Shown here: positions 33,301-42,240 of the stretch, one piece after another
How positions within the stretch are numbered: the first letter of the stretch is position 1
How the letters are laid out: every line of letters begins with the position of its first letter
Assembly (NCBI RefSeq): GCF_003286085.1
Contig: NW_020825596.1
Location: 1 to 64,000, forward strand
Direction of reading: 5' to 3'
Source of the DNA: Drosophila persimilis
Taxonomy: Eukaryota; Arthropoda; Insecta; Diptera; Drosophilidae
DNA length: 64,000 nucleotides
The notes under the pieces: model-generated
Databases searched by the model: none
What the model was told of the DNA's origin: nothing
Seen by the model: the letters and a program-made list of their open reading frames with translations, nothing else
Translations under genes and position numbers: made by a program

Positions 33301-34873
33301 CCCCTGGGGCCTTCTTTGTTTTTAGTAGTCTGATTTCTTTTTGCAGTTCCTCCAGAGTAATTGGTTTCGTAAAGTGTTTTTTATGCTGCAGCTCATTGGC
33401 GGCGTTGTCATCTTGCATGGTCCGCTTTTGCCTTGTCAGTTCTTCAATTATTTTTGTCCTTTCCGTGGCTGTGCTTGTGTGAAGTGGGGTGAGTCTTTCC
33501 TCCATATGATTGGCGAAAGCTTCTGCCTTCTCGAGGGTGCTCCGAGTCCATCTTATTTGTTCATCGTCATTCGTCTTAACTGACCAGTTTGGTATCGGCT
33601 GTTTCTTGATTAATTTGGTAATTTGCCACAACTTGGCCAAGTTGTGTCCGTCCGTGGAGCTTATAGCTCTCAACTTGCCATTGATTTTTTCCGTTTTAGT
33701 GGCAGCCAAGGCCTTGCTCAGCTTGTTTTGGGCTTTCCTGTAGAGCTTCCTGGACTCAGTCGTTCTAAGTGCCAGAAATACTCTCTTTTTCTCTTGCTTT
33801 TCTTCCAGTAGTTGTCTAGTGGGACCGTCGAGGATGGCGTGTTGTCTGTAGTAGGCTTTGGTGTTTGGTTGCGGGCATTTTTTGGAGGCGATGGCAGCCG
33901 CGTCTGTAATATTCTTAGTGAAAATGTCCACCGCGTCGTCAATGTCTTGGCCAGAATTTACCTCCGTGTTCAGGTGAATATTTTGTTCGAGATATTCCTG
34001 GAATTTTAGTTTGTTGGCTCCCTTGGGCAGTAGTCGGGAGATATGAGTGGGCTTGTTGGAGGAGTTATGTTGGCCAGGCTTGTAGACGTGGATTACCATT
34101 GGCAGGTGGTCTGAATCCAGGTCCATGGAGGCGTGGATCATGACTTGGTTCTTTTGTACTCCACTTGTAATGGCAAAGTCGATGGCAGAGGGAGTTTTTC
34201 TCCGATCGTAGGGGTAGTGGGTGGCCGCACCAGTGGCCAGGACATTGTGTTTTTTTCGGAGCTGGGTCGCTTCAAACAATTCCCTTCCTCGTTGGCAGGA
34301 CCTAAAGTTACCCCACCAAGGGTGTTTGGCATTCCAGTCACCGCATATTATGTACTTGTTATTTGGCGAGCCACTCGTCGTTATGTCAAAGACTGTAAAA
34401 AGCTGATGGAATTCCTTCTTTGTCCATCTGTAGGATGGCGGGCAGTAGAGCGGTGCGAGAACCGTCGTTCCCCTATCACTACCGTCATCTGGTAATAGGG
34501 AAACGGGGGCACATTGGATTTTTTCGCTGTTGATTGGCTGGAGAGCTGTATGCTTTACGTCAGTGCGGACCAGTGTGGCTATTCCCCCTCGACGCCTATT
34601 GGTTGGGTTTTTGGCGTAGTATGTGACGTATCCATCTATGTTGATGTCTTTGCATCGTGTCTCAATGACCATCATGACATGGAGGCCCTCCCGGTCCATG
34701 AACATCTCTAGCTCTTTTATCTTGTTTTTTACCCCGCCTGCATTCCAGAATGCGATTTTAATGGTGCCATCGTTTTGGGTTATACAGTGGATGGTAGGGG
34801 CAGATTCGGCAGAAGTATTGGAGGATAGGATTCTCATATAGTTATGTCTAGGCATTGGAAGGGTCATTTGCAT
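30369..34873 (-). pseudogene. pol: Pol (endonuclease-reverse transcriptase) of element R, interrupted by an insertion
   Basis: Jockey-clade ORF2. The start at 34873 (MQMTLPMPRHN) overlaps the gag end. Endonuclease motifs are AFWNAGGVKN (residues about 41-50), IETRC, CGDWNAKHPWW and SDHLP. Reverse transcriptase motifs are KKAPGEDNIDN, PKPKKNHSHMKSYRPISLL, FIDVAEAFDRVWH (motif A), GVPQGSVLGPILYTIF (motif B) and TYSDDTAILS (motif C, YSDD where YADD is usual). The frame is open from 34873 to the insertion at 32360 and resumes from 31301 to the stop at 30369. About 1,150 codons of pol remain outside the insertion. Its product would prime reverse transcription of R, and plausibly of gag-only RNAs, at chromosome ends. 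This copy is disrupted. Confidence 0.88.
31302..32360. mobile_element. 1,059-bp insertion with 13-bp terminal inverted repeats
   Basis: The ends are TATACCCGATACT (31302-31314) and its exact reverse complement (32348-32360). The inside is non-coding, with a (GTCT/GTCC)n-like run at about 31446-31487 and internal repeated segments (for example CCCCNNCATCCGCCCCCACAAAG-like parts near 31600 and 32065). It interrupts the pol of R and so arrived later. The structure fits a non-autonomous DNA transposon or MITE-like repeat. It recalls a common Drosophila interspersed repeat, but I cannot name the family with confidence. I found no clear target-site duplication. Confidence 0.7.
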
Positions 34874-36943
34874 TTGTGTTCACTTGCCCCGGAATAAAGG
34901 AGGAAAGTAATAGCGTCATCTCTTCAATTTTTTTCTCTAACTGTGTCATTCTTTTTATATTTTCCAGTATGACTTGTCTGCAGGAGCCGTCGCATCGTGA
35001 GGATGGCTGCTGGTGGTCTGGATCGAATTGGCGTTGCTGCTGCGGCTGCTGCCAGGAGCGTGCATTGACAAGCTGATGCTGCTGCTGCTGTCGCTGTTGT
35101 TGTTCGCGCTGCGGCTGCTGTAGCTGCTGCTGCTGTTGTGCCTGGGAACGGCTCAATGGCTGCTCTGGACGTCGTCGCCCAGTGCGTGGGCCAGAGGCAG
35201 CAGGCGTCTGTTTTTTTGTATGTATTGGCTGCTGCTGCTTCTGCTTCTGCTGATGTTGTTGTCCTCTTCGTCGCCCAGGAGAGGAGACATTGAGTGGCGT
35301 CCATGCTGCCTGCTGCTGCTGTCCGCGCCAGGGATTGGCTGGCGTTTGAGCTTGCTGTTGCTGCTGCTGTCGGCGCCCTGGATGTGCTGGTGTTGTTCTT
35401 GCTGGTGGTGGCTGCTGCTCTGGCAATGGCTGCAGAAGCGAGCTGCGCTTGCGACGCAACTCCTGCATGGCCACTCGGTGGGACAGAAGGCGGCCCCTTG
35501 CTGCCTTGAATGCCGGACATCCCTTGTAGGCGCTGATGTGGGCGCCCTGGCAATTGGCGCATTTAGGGGCGTCTGCCCTTGGCTTGGCACATGCCGTGGA
35601 CGCGTGGGCACCCGCACACTTCATACAGACGAATGAACGCCTGCAGTAGGTGCGGGTGTGCCCGAATGCCTGACATCTGTGGCACTGGGCTGGATCCACC
35701 GGCTTGGCCTGCCTCTCAACGGTCACCAACTGGTTGCCCAGCTGGGTTAATTGGAGGACATCGTGGTGGCTTTCATCCGGCTTGGGGGCTATCTCCAACT
35801 CGAACTGGTCGAGCGGCTGTCCATCGGATCTCCCTTTAATGGCTCTAATAAATATAACATAATAACCCAATTCGGCCATCTGATTTTTTATTAGTTGGGT
35901 GCTTGTGGAGTGGTGTAGATCTCGCACGACGATCCGTAGCCCACGGTCACTCTTGTGCTGGTGTGTGTAGTGGCCAGTCATCGCCTCGTTGCCGTCGCCA
36001 TCGCCCAGGATTGCCATGATGGCATCCCTGGTAGCCATGTCGCGGGCCTGGATACGGACACCATTGCGGCTGATGAGCTTGGTGTGATAGCTACTGTTGC
36101 CCACCCTCGGGTCATTCTGCAGCTTGTCCAGAATGGGCATAATGTCGGGGACAGCTGGCAGAATGATGGGGGGGGGGAATAATTGTGGTTGGTTGGTGTT
36201 GGTGCTGCAGCATCCGAGTTTGTCTGGCATTGGGCATACTCAGGGCGGGCAGCTGGAGCAGCCCAACGCCGCCGCCGCTGCTGCTGCTGTGGGTTCCTGT
36301 GCCGCAGCTACTAGTTGCATTTGCAGGTGAGTGAGGTAGAGCTAGTGGAGCATTGGCTGGAGCAGGGGCAGGGGCAGGGGCAGGGGCGGGGGCAGGGGCA
36401 TTTTGTGTAATTGTCCGCTGATGTTGTTGCTGTTGCTGGTTTGATTGTTGGTGATGGAGATGGTTTTGAATTTGGGGGATATGGGATTTGCTTGCCTGTT
36501 GGTTACTTTCCCGGAGTCGTCGTTTGGCCGATGCATAATTGGCATCCAAATTGTCGTCGTCATCGTCATCAAACTCAACAACCATATCATCACTGTCATC
36601 ATCGTCATCGTCATCCACCTCGGCGCGGACGCGCTTCAGTGGCGAACGGGCCGCTGCAGCAGAGGTGGATGGGATATCATCGGTATTGGCTGTGTTTGTT
36701 GCTATTGGCTGATGTTGTTGTTGTTGTTGATGTGTTTGCTGCTGCTGATGTTCCTCTGGCGGCGGTGGCATCGTCTGGCTGCCGACGTAATTGTAGTTGT
36801 CGTTTTTGTGTTTGATGTCGCTGTTTGTGTGCTGATGTATGTCATCATTGTATTTGTGGTTGTGGTATTGGCTGTGTGCATTGCATTTGGAACCGCTGCT
36901 GTGGCCGATCGAGCGGGGTTTGTGCCATGGCTGTGGTTCGAGT
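34848..36943 (-). pseudogene. gag: Gag of element R, 5' truncated
   Basis: The first roughly 400 codons are missing. The remaining part has the acidic run, RRM-like core, three zinc knuckles (CHRCQAFGHTRTYC and two more) and a Gln-rich region. To about 35070 it is nearly identical to family 1. Beyond that it is diverged but alignable (CDGSCRQVILENIKRMTQLEKK against CEGSCSQALLENTQRMTRLEKR) and stops at 34848. A deletion near 36771 removes the first C tract and the adjoining inverted repeat. The second C tract has 10 bases and changes frame. The gag stop overlaps the pol start by 26 nt. Confidence 0.82.
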
Positions 36944-37000
36944 TCTAGTTGGTTTGTGTATATTTATGTTATTTATTGGCGTTTAAACTCTAGTTAGTTT
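36944..37000 (-). repeat. 3'-terminal 45-bp repeat, unit F
   Basis: One copy starting at 36944 (first base pair changed from CT to TT and GTTAG to GTTGG) and a partial copy from 36988. The unit is the 45-bp sequence starting ctctagttagtttgtg on the plus strand. It forms the extreme 3' end of the family-2 RNA. Units G and H have about six copies and unit I about four. Confidence 0.8.
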
Positions 37001-39484
37001 GTGTTTATCATTAGGTTTGTGTTTTTATTGGCGTTTAAAATTAATCACATTTATTCACACATTTATTGGGGAGAAGAAAGTTTGTTGGTAGTAGTATTGG
37101 CGGTAGTGGTGGGGGGGAAGGGACTTTTTGTCATGTCAGCGGGGGGGGCACGGCACAGCACGGCACGGCACACGTTAGACAGCACAAAAAGAAAACAGGG
37201 CGCAACACAGAAAGAAAAACGGAGATGAGATGGCGACACGGCAAAAACGACACGAAAAACGATTTTTGGCACGTCCGACGATCGCGACCTCTCGAGCGGG
37301 CGGACGAGATGAGAGTGGCCTGGACGAGGTTCATGGTGGAACACTCATGTGTCCGCCAACTCCCATGCTCTCCACACTCGAGAGACCCGATCGCCGATCG
37401 TCATTTGCCGGTGCTCTCACCCCCGGTTCCACTTTCACTCACCCCAATATTGAGTGAGATGAAAATGGTCCGAGGGCAGCAGCACCGACAAGTAGGCAAT
37501 GAAAATTTATGGCTGTTTGCTGTATTGGCTGTGTGTTGTTGTTGGGTAATGGCCCGTGTCTTATGTTCTCTGTGCTTCTCGTATTGGCTGCTCTGTTGTA
37601 AGGGGATGGGATGGGAAGGGGAAAGATGCCTGCTCCCGTATAACCGCCCGGATACTTTATACTTCCGGATCTTACGATCCGGGCGCGTGTAGCTCCGAAG
37701 AGACGACCGCATAGCATCTTGTGGGCGGTTGAAATGGCTTTGTTGGGGCGTGTGGCAGAGTGGCGATGGCTGGCAGTGTAAATTTTGATCCTGCTCAGCC
37801 TCATTTTTGGTTTTTATTGGCATTTGAAGTGGGTGGGGGTGGGTGTGGGATTGGCTGGGCATAATTGCCGAAGTTGGCGGCCGATAACACACTAGCATTG
37901 AGAAATGCAATTTAAATTTGAATTGGCTTTTTGTGTGTTATCGGCGCGGTATTTTCCTAATTGGCGTGGTATATTTTAATCATTAATGGCGTTGCCACTT
38001 GTCAAATATTGGGGAATGGGTGATAGTTGGGAAAGAAGGAGAAGAAGAAGAAAGGTAAATATGCTAAAATAAATAACTAAAATTAATTAAATTACATTAC
38101 AGCTAAGGACAATCTATCTACAAATACTACAAGTAAGGACTACAAAACTACAGAGATATGTACAAGGTAAAACAAACAATAATTACAATACATTTACACA
38201 ACAATAAACATACTTAAATATCATTTATTTTTAGCAGGAGGACAACTACAACAAAGCACCGGCCAGCATGGCAAACGCAATGCAGAACATTGCGCCGCAT
38301 ACCGGCCGGCTCCGTTGTCCCCCTGTGCAGGATTAGTGGCACCACCTGGCATCTTTAGTGGCGATGGCTGGACTCGGAGATGGCGTGCATCGTGGGCTCT
38401 GATGGTGTTGTTGGCGAGCGGCTCTGTTCCGGCCGCCCACGTTGCATCTGTCGCTGGTAGGTGTTGGCTGCTGCAAATAGAGTGGCGCTGGTCCGGCCAC
38501 CCAACTGCATTGTCGTTGGCATTGGCATCGATATGTGATGCCAACGTTTTGTGTCATTGGCCGCATCCAAGTGGCTGCTGGTCCGGCCACCAGGATGCGT
38601 TGTCGATTTTAATTGTTGGCCGCATCCAAGTGGCTGCTGGTCCGGCCACCAGGATGCGCTGTCAGTTGGATTGGCCTGGTTTGTAATGGCCTTATTGAAT
38701 GGCTGCTGGTCCGGCCATCCAGGTGAGGTGTTTGCTTTGGCTTTGGTTTTAATTTGTCTTTATTTGCAGGTGTTTGTCGGCGTTTGAATGTTGTTTGTGG
38801 CGACCCTTGTCTGGTTGGTGTTGGCGTGAAGACGTTTGCAGGCGAGTATTTGTGTTTTAATTGGCAGCCTTTTTTTTCCTGATTCTCCTTCTTTTGCAGG
38901 ATTTGCTGGCGTCTGGCGGCTCAACACCGGGCCATCCCGCCCTCACATAATTGGCATGAGAGACGGGTGCGACCCAGTGGAGCGGCAACAGGCGCCAGCA
39001 TCTGCGTCGTCGTTGGAATGGCAGCTGTTGGTTGTGAGTGGCGTGACGTCATTGTGATGGTGTGGTGGCAGCGTCATCAAAAGAGCCCTCCTTTTCCGCC
39101 CAATTGGCAGGAAATTGACAATGATTGTGGCGAGGCAGCTTCTTGGTGATCAGCTCTGTCTGTTTATTGGCAGGTACGTGTGGTTTTTGTGTGTTTTTGC
39201 TGTTTTTCGGGTTGGCGTGAATTGACTGTTTTTATTATGTTTTAGTGGCTGGCCTCTGGACTTTTGTTGGATTGGCGGTGGTAGTGCTGCTGATGAGGCC
39301 TCCAAATTTCGCCCATTATGCCTCAAGAGAGTTGCAGGAGTGGTGAGGCAGCTGCTGGAGGGGCAGCTCTGTCGGTTTAATGGCGGGTGAGTATGTTTGG
39401 TCATTTGCAGATTGTTGTTAATTGTGTTTAATTTTTGTCTATTTTTAGGTGGCATTGGCATTAAACTTCTGCTATTTGGCGCAG
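37001..39484 (-). other. 3' UTR of unit F with six predicted antisense introns
   Basis: No sense coding content was seen. Predicted plus-strand introns are 38055-38102 (48 nt), 38167-38237 (71 nt), 38723-38769 (47 nt), 38842-38899 (58 nt, GC-AG type), 39174-39245 (72 nt, GTACGT to TTTTAG) and 39387-39448 (62 nt, GTGAGT to TTTTTAG). The hairpin lies at 38259-38308 directly after the second intron. TCCGGCC motifs occur near 38430, 38491, 38581, 38640 and 38709. The last two introns are the best, because the same sites are kept in units G and H. Confidence 0.6.
38259..38308. other. Conserved imperfect stem-loop in the 3' UTR, unit F
   Basis: The outer arms are CCGGCCAGCATG and CGCATACCGGCC. The inner stem CGCAATG/CATTGCG is perfect, around a loop of about five bases. 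It corresponds in position and sequence to the hairpin of family 1 (for example 9568-9622), which has a similar inner pair. It is preceded by the 3' splice-like TTTTTAGCAG|GAGGACAA. Confidence 0.6.
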
Positions 39485-41842
39485 TCAGTACTCGCCGTAA
39501 AATCCGTCGCTTTCAAAGTCGCCGCTGGAGTGACCATTTAGAAACCTACGTAGGTCCTCGTAAGGCTCTTCATCGGTCCATTGGCTGTCGTCGTCCATGT
39601 CCATATCCGGCTCAGTGTCCGATATGGCTCCTGCTGTTTCTGTATTGGCTGCTGGTTGTGGTGGCGGCGGGTGTGTAGGTGGTGTTGTCTGTAGTGGCGG
39701 CATGGCTGCCAAGCCCCCGCCTCTAGCCTCTGTCAGGTTTGCGATCAGCGTGGCCATTGCTGTCAACCTTTCCTCCAGCAATTTAATTTTAATGGCGCTC
39801 TCTTTTAGGTGTTTGGCACAGCTGTCCTTGCACTGGGCGCCTGGCTGCTGCTGTTGTTGAGCACGATTTGGGATCGGCTGCATCGGCTGGACCCTTTGGT
39901 GTTGGCGCCCCTCAGCCAATGGCTGGGGATGTTGGTCGCGATGCTGTAGCTGCTGCCGATGCTGCCGACCCAGACCGCGCTGGCGTTGCTGCTGCGGCTC
40001 TGTGTGGAGTGGCTGTGTGGGTGGCTGCTGCTGCTGCAACTGTCGCTGTAGTGGCTGCCGGTGGCGTTGTGCTGGCTGTTGCTGCTGGATTGGCTGCTGA
40101 ATTGGCTGCTGAATTGGCTGTGGCTGCTGCCGTAGTGGCTGAGGCTGCTGCTGCTGCCGCCGATTTTCCTCCTCTCTGGCGACCCTGTGGGCCAGGAGCC
40201 GCTGCCTGGCTGCCTTGTAGGCGCTGCAGCCCTTGTAGGCGCTAATGTGGGCGCCCTGGCAGTTGGCGCATTTGGGATTGACGGCCCTTGGCTTGCTGCA
40301 CTCCGTTGTCAGGTGCCCGCCCGCGCATTTCATGCAGACAGCAGCTCGTCTACAATATGCGCGGGTGTGGCCAAACACCTGACATCGATGGCACTGGGCA
40401 GGGTCACGGGAGACTCCAAGTCTCTCAACCGTGACGGGCCTCCCACCCAGGCGTCGCAGCTTCAACACATCGTATTGGCCACGGTCCGGTTTGGGGGCGA
40501 TCTCAGCCTCAAAGAGGTTGTATTGGCGGCTGCGATCGAACCGATCGGTGATCGCCCGAGCATACCGGACCGTGTACCCCTCGGCCTGCATGCTGTCCCG
40601 GAACCAGTCAGAGGGAGTGGAATGGGGAAGACCTCGGATGAGGATCCTCAATCCTCTGTCCTCCACAGGCTGATGCCCGAACTCGCCGTGCCGGATGTCA
40701 TTGGCAATGGCAAGGGTGTTTGTATTGGGAGTGGCAGTAGTTGTGTTGGTGTTGGTTGTGGCGTTGGTGCTGGTGTTAGTGGCGGTGACGGTGACGGTGT
40801 TGGTGTTTGTATTTGTAATTGCGTTGGTATTGTCAGTATTTGTATTAGTAGTGGCCGAGGCAGAGGCAGAGGCAGGGGCATGTGTTGTCTGCGCAGATTG
40901 CGGCAGAGAGGCAGGAGCGGCAACTGTGTTGGTGTTGGCGGTTTTGGTTGTCCGTTTCTGTTGCTTTTGCTGTTGCTGCCGCAGCTCGTGCTGCCTCAGC
41001 TGCTCCTGAACAATGGCCTCCAGCTCCTCCATCGTTTGCCTCTTTTTAGTAGGCCTTTTGATTGGCAGCCGCTGCTGGTGATGGTGGTGATGGCGGCCCC
41101 GTCGTCTGGCCTGCTTCCTCTCACCCTCCTCATCGTCACTCCCACTGTCGATGAGGGCGCGGCGTCGTTTTGGTGTTGCTGGGATTGGCTGTGTTTGTGT
41201 AGTTGTTGCTGGTAGTGTAGTTGCTGGCTGGGCTATGGCTGGGATCGACCCGTTGCTCGAGCTCGAACCAAGTTCGACTCGCAACAGGTTCGATCCGTTC
41301 GTGTATGTGTGTGTGGCTGCCCGTTGGCCGTTTTGGCGCTCTGCTCCTGCGCGTCGGCTTGCCGGCTCTCCTCCGTCTTCTCCCTCTCCCGTTACTCCCG
41401 AACGGTTTTGAATGTTCGAGAGCGTGAGAGGCGGGAAAAGCGGTAGCGAGAGCGGCGTCCTATCGGCCTTTCCCTTTCGGTTTGGCGGGTTTTTGGGTTT
41501 TGGCGGGGTTGCGGGATTTGCAGTGGGTATTTTTGTTGGTATTGGCGCTGCTAATTTGATGGGGCTCGAGGGGGGAGTGGCTGTGGCCGTGGATATGTCG
41601 GCCATGGCAATGGCTGGGTACTCACACGATGGGTGACTGTGGCGACGTCGCTCTGCATTGGCTGGGGCGTTTGTGTTGGTGTTGGCGCCTGCGCCGAGGG
41701 CTCTGCTGCTGCTGCTGCTATTGGCGGTGTTTGTGTGGGTGTTGTTGGCTGCTGCTGCTGCTGCTAGAGCGCCTCTGCGGGCCGCTCTGCCGCCGTCGCT
41801 GTGGCGTCTATTCGACCCTCGTCTGGCCATTCCTCTCGTCAT
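39485..41842 (-). CDS. gag: Gag of family 2, unit F (intact)
   Basis: 785 codons in one open frame. It starts MTRGMARRGSNRRHS at 41842 with a basic N terminus, then Ala/Ser/Asn-rich and Thr/Asn/Ala-rich repeats. The core GLRILIRGLPHSTPSDW follows, then three zinc knuckles (CHRCQVFGHTRAYC, CMKCAGGHLTTEC, CANCQGAHISAYKGC; about residues 482-540), a long Gln/Pro-rich region, a Leu-rich stretch (IKLLEERLTAMATLIANL) and an acidic tail ending DGFYGEY. It is clearly homologous to family-1 Gag in the core and knuckles but diverged elsewhere. It is about 90 residues longer than units G and H because of an extra Gln/Arg/Asn/Thr-rich segment before the core. Likely role: RNA packaging and telomere targeting. 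Confidence 0.9.
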   Translation of the reverse strand: MTRGMARRGSNRRHSDGGRAARRGALAAAAAANNTHTNTANSSSSSRALGAGANTNTNAPANAERRRHSHPSCEYPAIAMADISTATATPPSSPIKLAAPIPTKIPTANPATPPKPKNPPNRKGKADRTPLSLPLFPPLTLSNIQNRSGVTGEGEDGGEPASRRAGAERQNGQRAATHTYTNGSNLLRVELGSSSSNGSIPAIAQPATTLPATTTQTQPIPATPKRRRALIDSGSDDEEGERKQARRRGRHHHHHQQRLPIKRPTKKRQTMEELEAIVQEQLRQHELRQQQQKQQKRTTKTANTNTVAAPASLPQSAQTTHAPASASASATTNTNTDNTNAITNTNTNTVTVTATNTSTNATTNTNTTTATPNTNTLAIANDIRHGEFGHQPVEDRGLRILIRGLPHSTPSDWFRDSMQAEGYTVRYARAITDRFDRSRQYNLFEAEIAPKPDRGQYDVLKLRRLGGRPVTVERLGVSRDPAQCHRCQVFGHTRAYCRRAAVCMKCAGGHLTTECSKPRAVNPKCANCQGAHISAYKGCSAYKAARQRLLAHRVAREEENRRQQQQPQPLRQQPQPIQQPIQQPIQQQQPAQRHRQPLQRQLQQQQPPTQPLHTEPQQQRQRGLGRQHRQQLQHRDQHPQPLAEGRQHQRVQPMQPIPNRAQQQQQPGAQCKDSCAKHLKESAIKIKLLEERLTAMATLIANLTEARGGGLAAMPPLQTTPPTHPPPPQPAANTETAGAISDTEPDMDMDDDSQWTDEEPYEDLRRFLNGHSSGDFESDGFYGEY

Positions 41843-41973
41843 TGTTGTTGTTGGTTTGTGTGTTGGCGATTTGCTGCCTGTTTGTTCCCTTTATTTTATT
41901 AAAAAGTCTCTTGTGTGTGTGTGTTTGTGTTTAATGTATTTATTGGCACTTTCTGTCTCTTTTACACAGTTTT

Positions 41974-42240
41974 CTCTAGTTAGTTTGTGTATATTTATGT
42001 TATTTGTTGGCGTTTAAACTCTAGTTAGTTTGTGTATATTTATGTTATTTATTGGCGTTTAAACTCTAGTTAGTTTGTGTATATTTATGTTATTTATTGG
42101 CGTTTAAACTCTAGTTAGTTTGTGTATATTTATGTTATTTGTTGGCGTCTCTAGTTAGTTTGTGTATATTTATGTTATTTATTGGCGTTTAAACTCTAGT
42201 TAGTTTGTGTTTATCATTAGGTTTGTGTTTATCATTAGTT
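41974..42240 (-). repeat. 3'-terminal 45-bp tandem repeats, unit G
   Basis: Copies start at 41974, 42019, 42064, 42109, 42149 and 42194. The fifth step is 40 bp because the copy before it lacks five bases. A diverged copy (GTTTATCATTAGG) follows. On the minus (sense) strand each copy is AT-rich with a TATA-like AACATAAATATACACAAA. The array forms the 3' end of the RNA and lies directly upstream of the 5' UTR of unit F, so it is a candidate promoter for the neighbour. Confidence 0.85.

Larger units (their letters stand above)
29849..36943 (-). mobile_element. Pol-bearing telomeric retrotransposon R (TART/TAHRE-like), 5' truncated
   Basis: On the minus strand it holds a 5'-truncated gag, then pol (endonuclease and reverse transcriptase) and a short 3' UTR of about 520 bp (29849-30368). 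It is the only telomeric element here with a reverse transcriptase. The 5' end is cut inside gag at 36943, where the 3' end of unit F attaches. That is the pattern expected if the chromosome end eroded before the next element was added. A 1,059-bp repeat interrupts pol. The 5' two thirds of gag are almost identical to family 1 while the rest differs, so the TART or TAHRE label is tentative. Confidence 0.85.
36944..41973 (-). mobile_element. Telomeric gag-only retrotransposon, family 2, unit F
   Basis: Length is about 5.03 kb. The 3' end attaches to the truncated gag of R at 36943/36944, with no oligo(A). The order on the minus strand is: a short 5' UTR of about 131 bp (41843-41973), intact gag, then a 3' UTR of about 2.54 kb ending in a 45-bp repeat (one copy plus a partial one here). 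No pol is present. The 3' UTR contains the same kind of hairpin, TCCGGCC motifs and antisense introns as family 1. Confidence 0.88.

Noticed and set aside
41974-42240. Regular repeats resembling a CRISPR array
   Set aside because: The repeats are directly adjacent without unique spacers, and the setting is a eukaryotic telomere.
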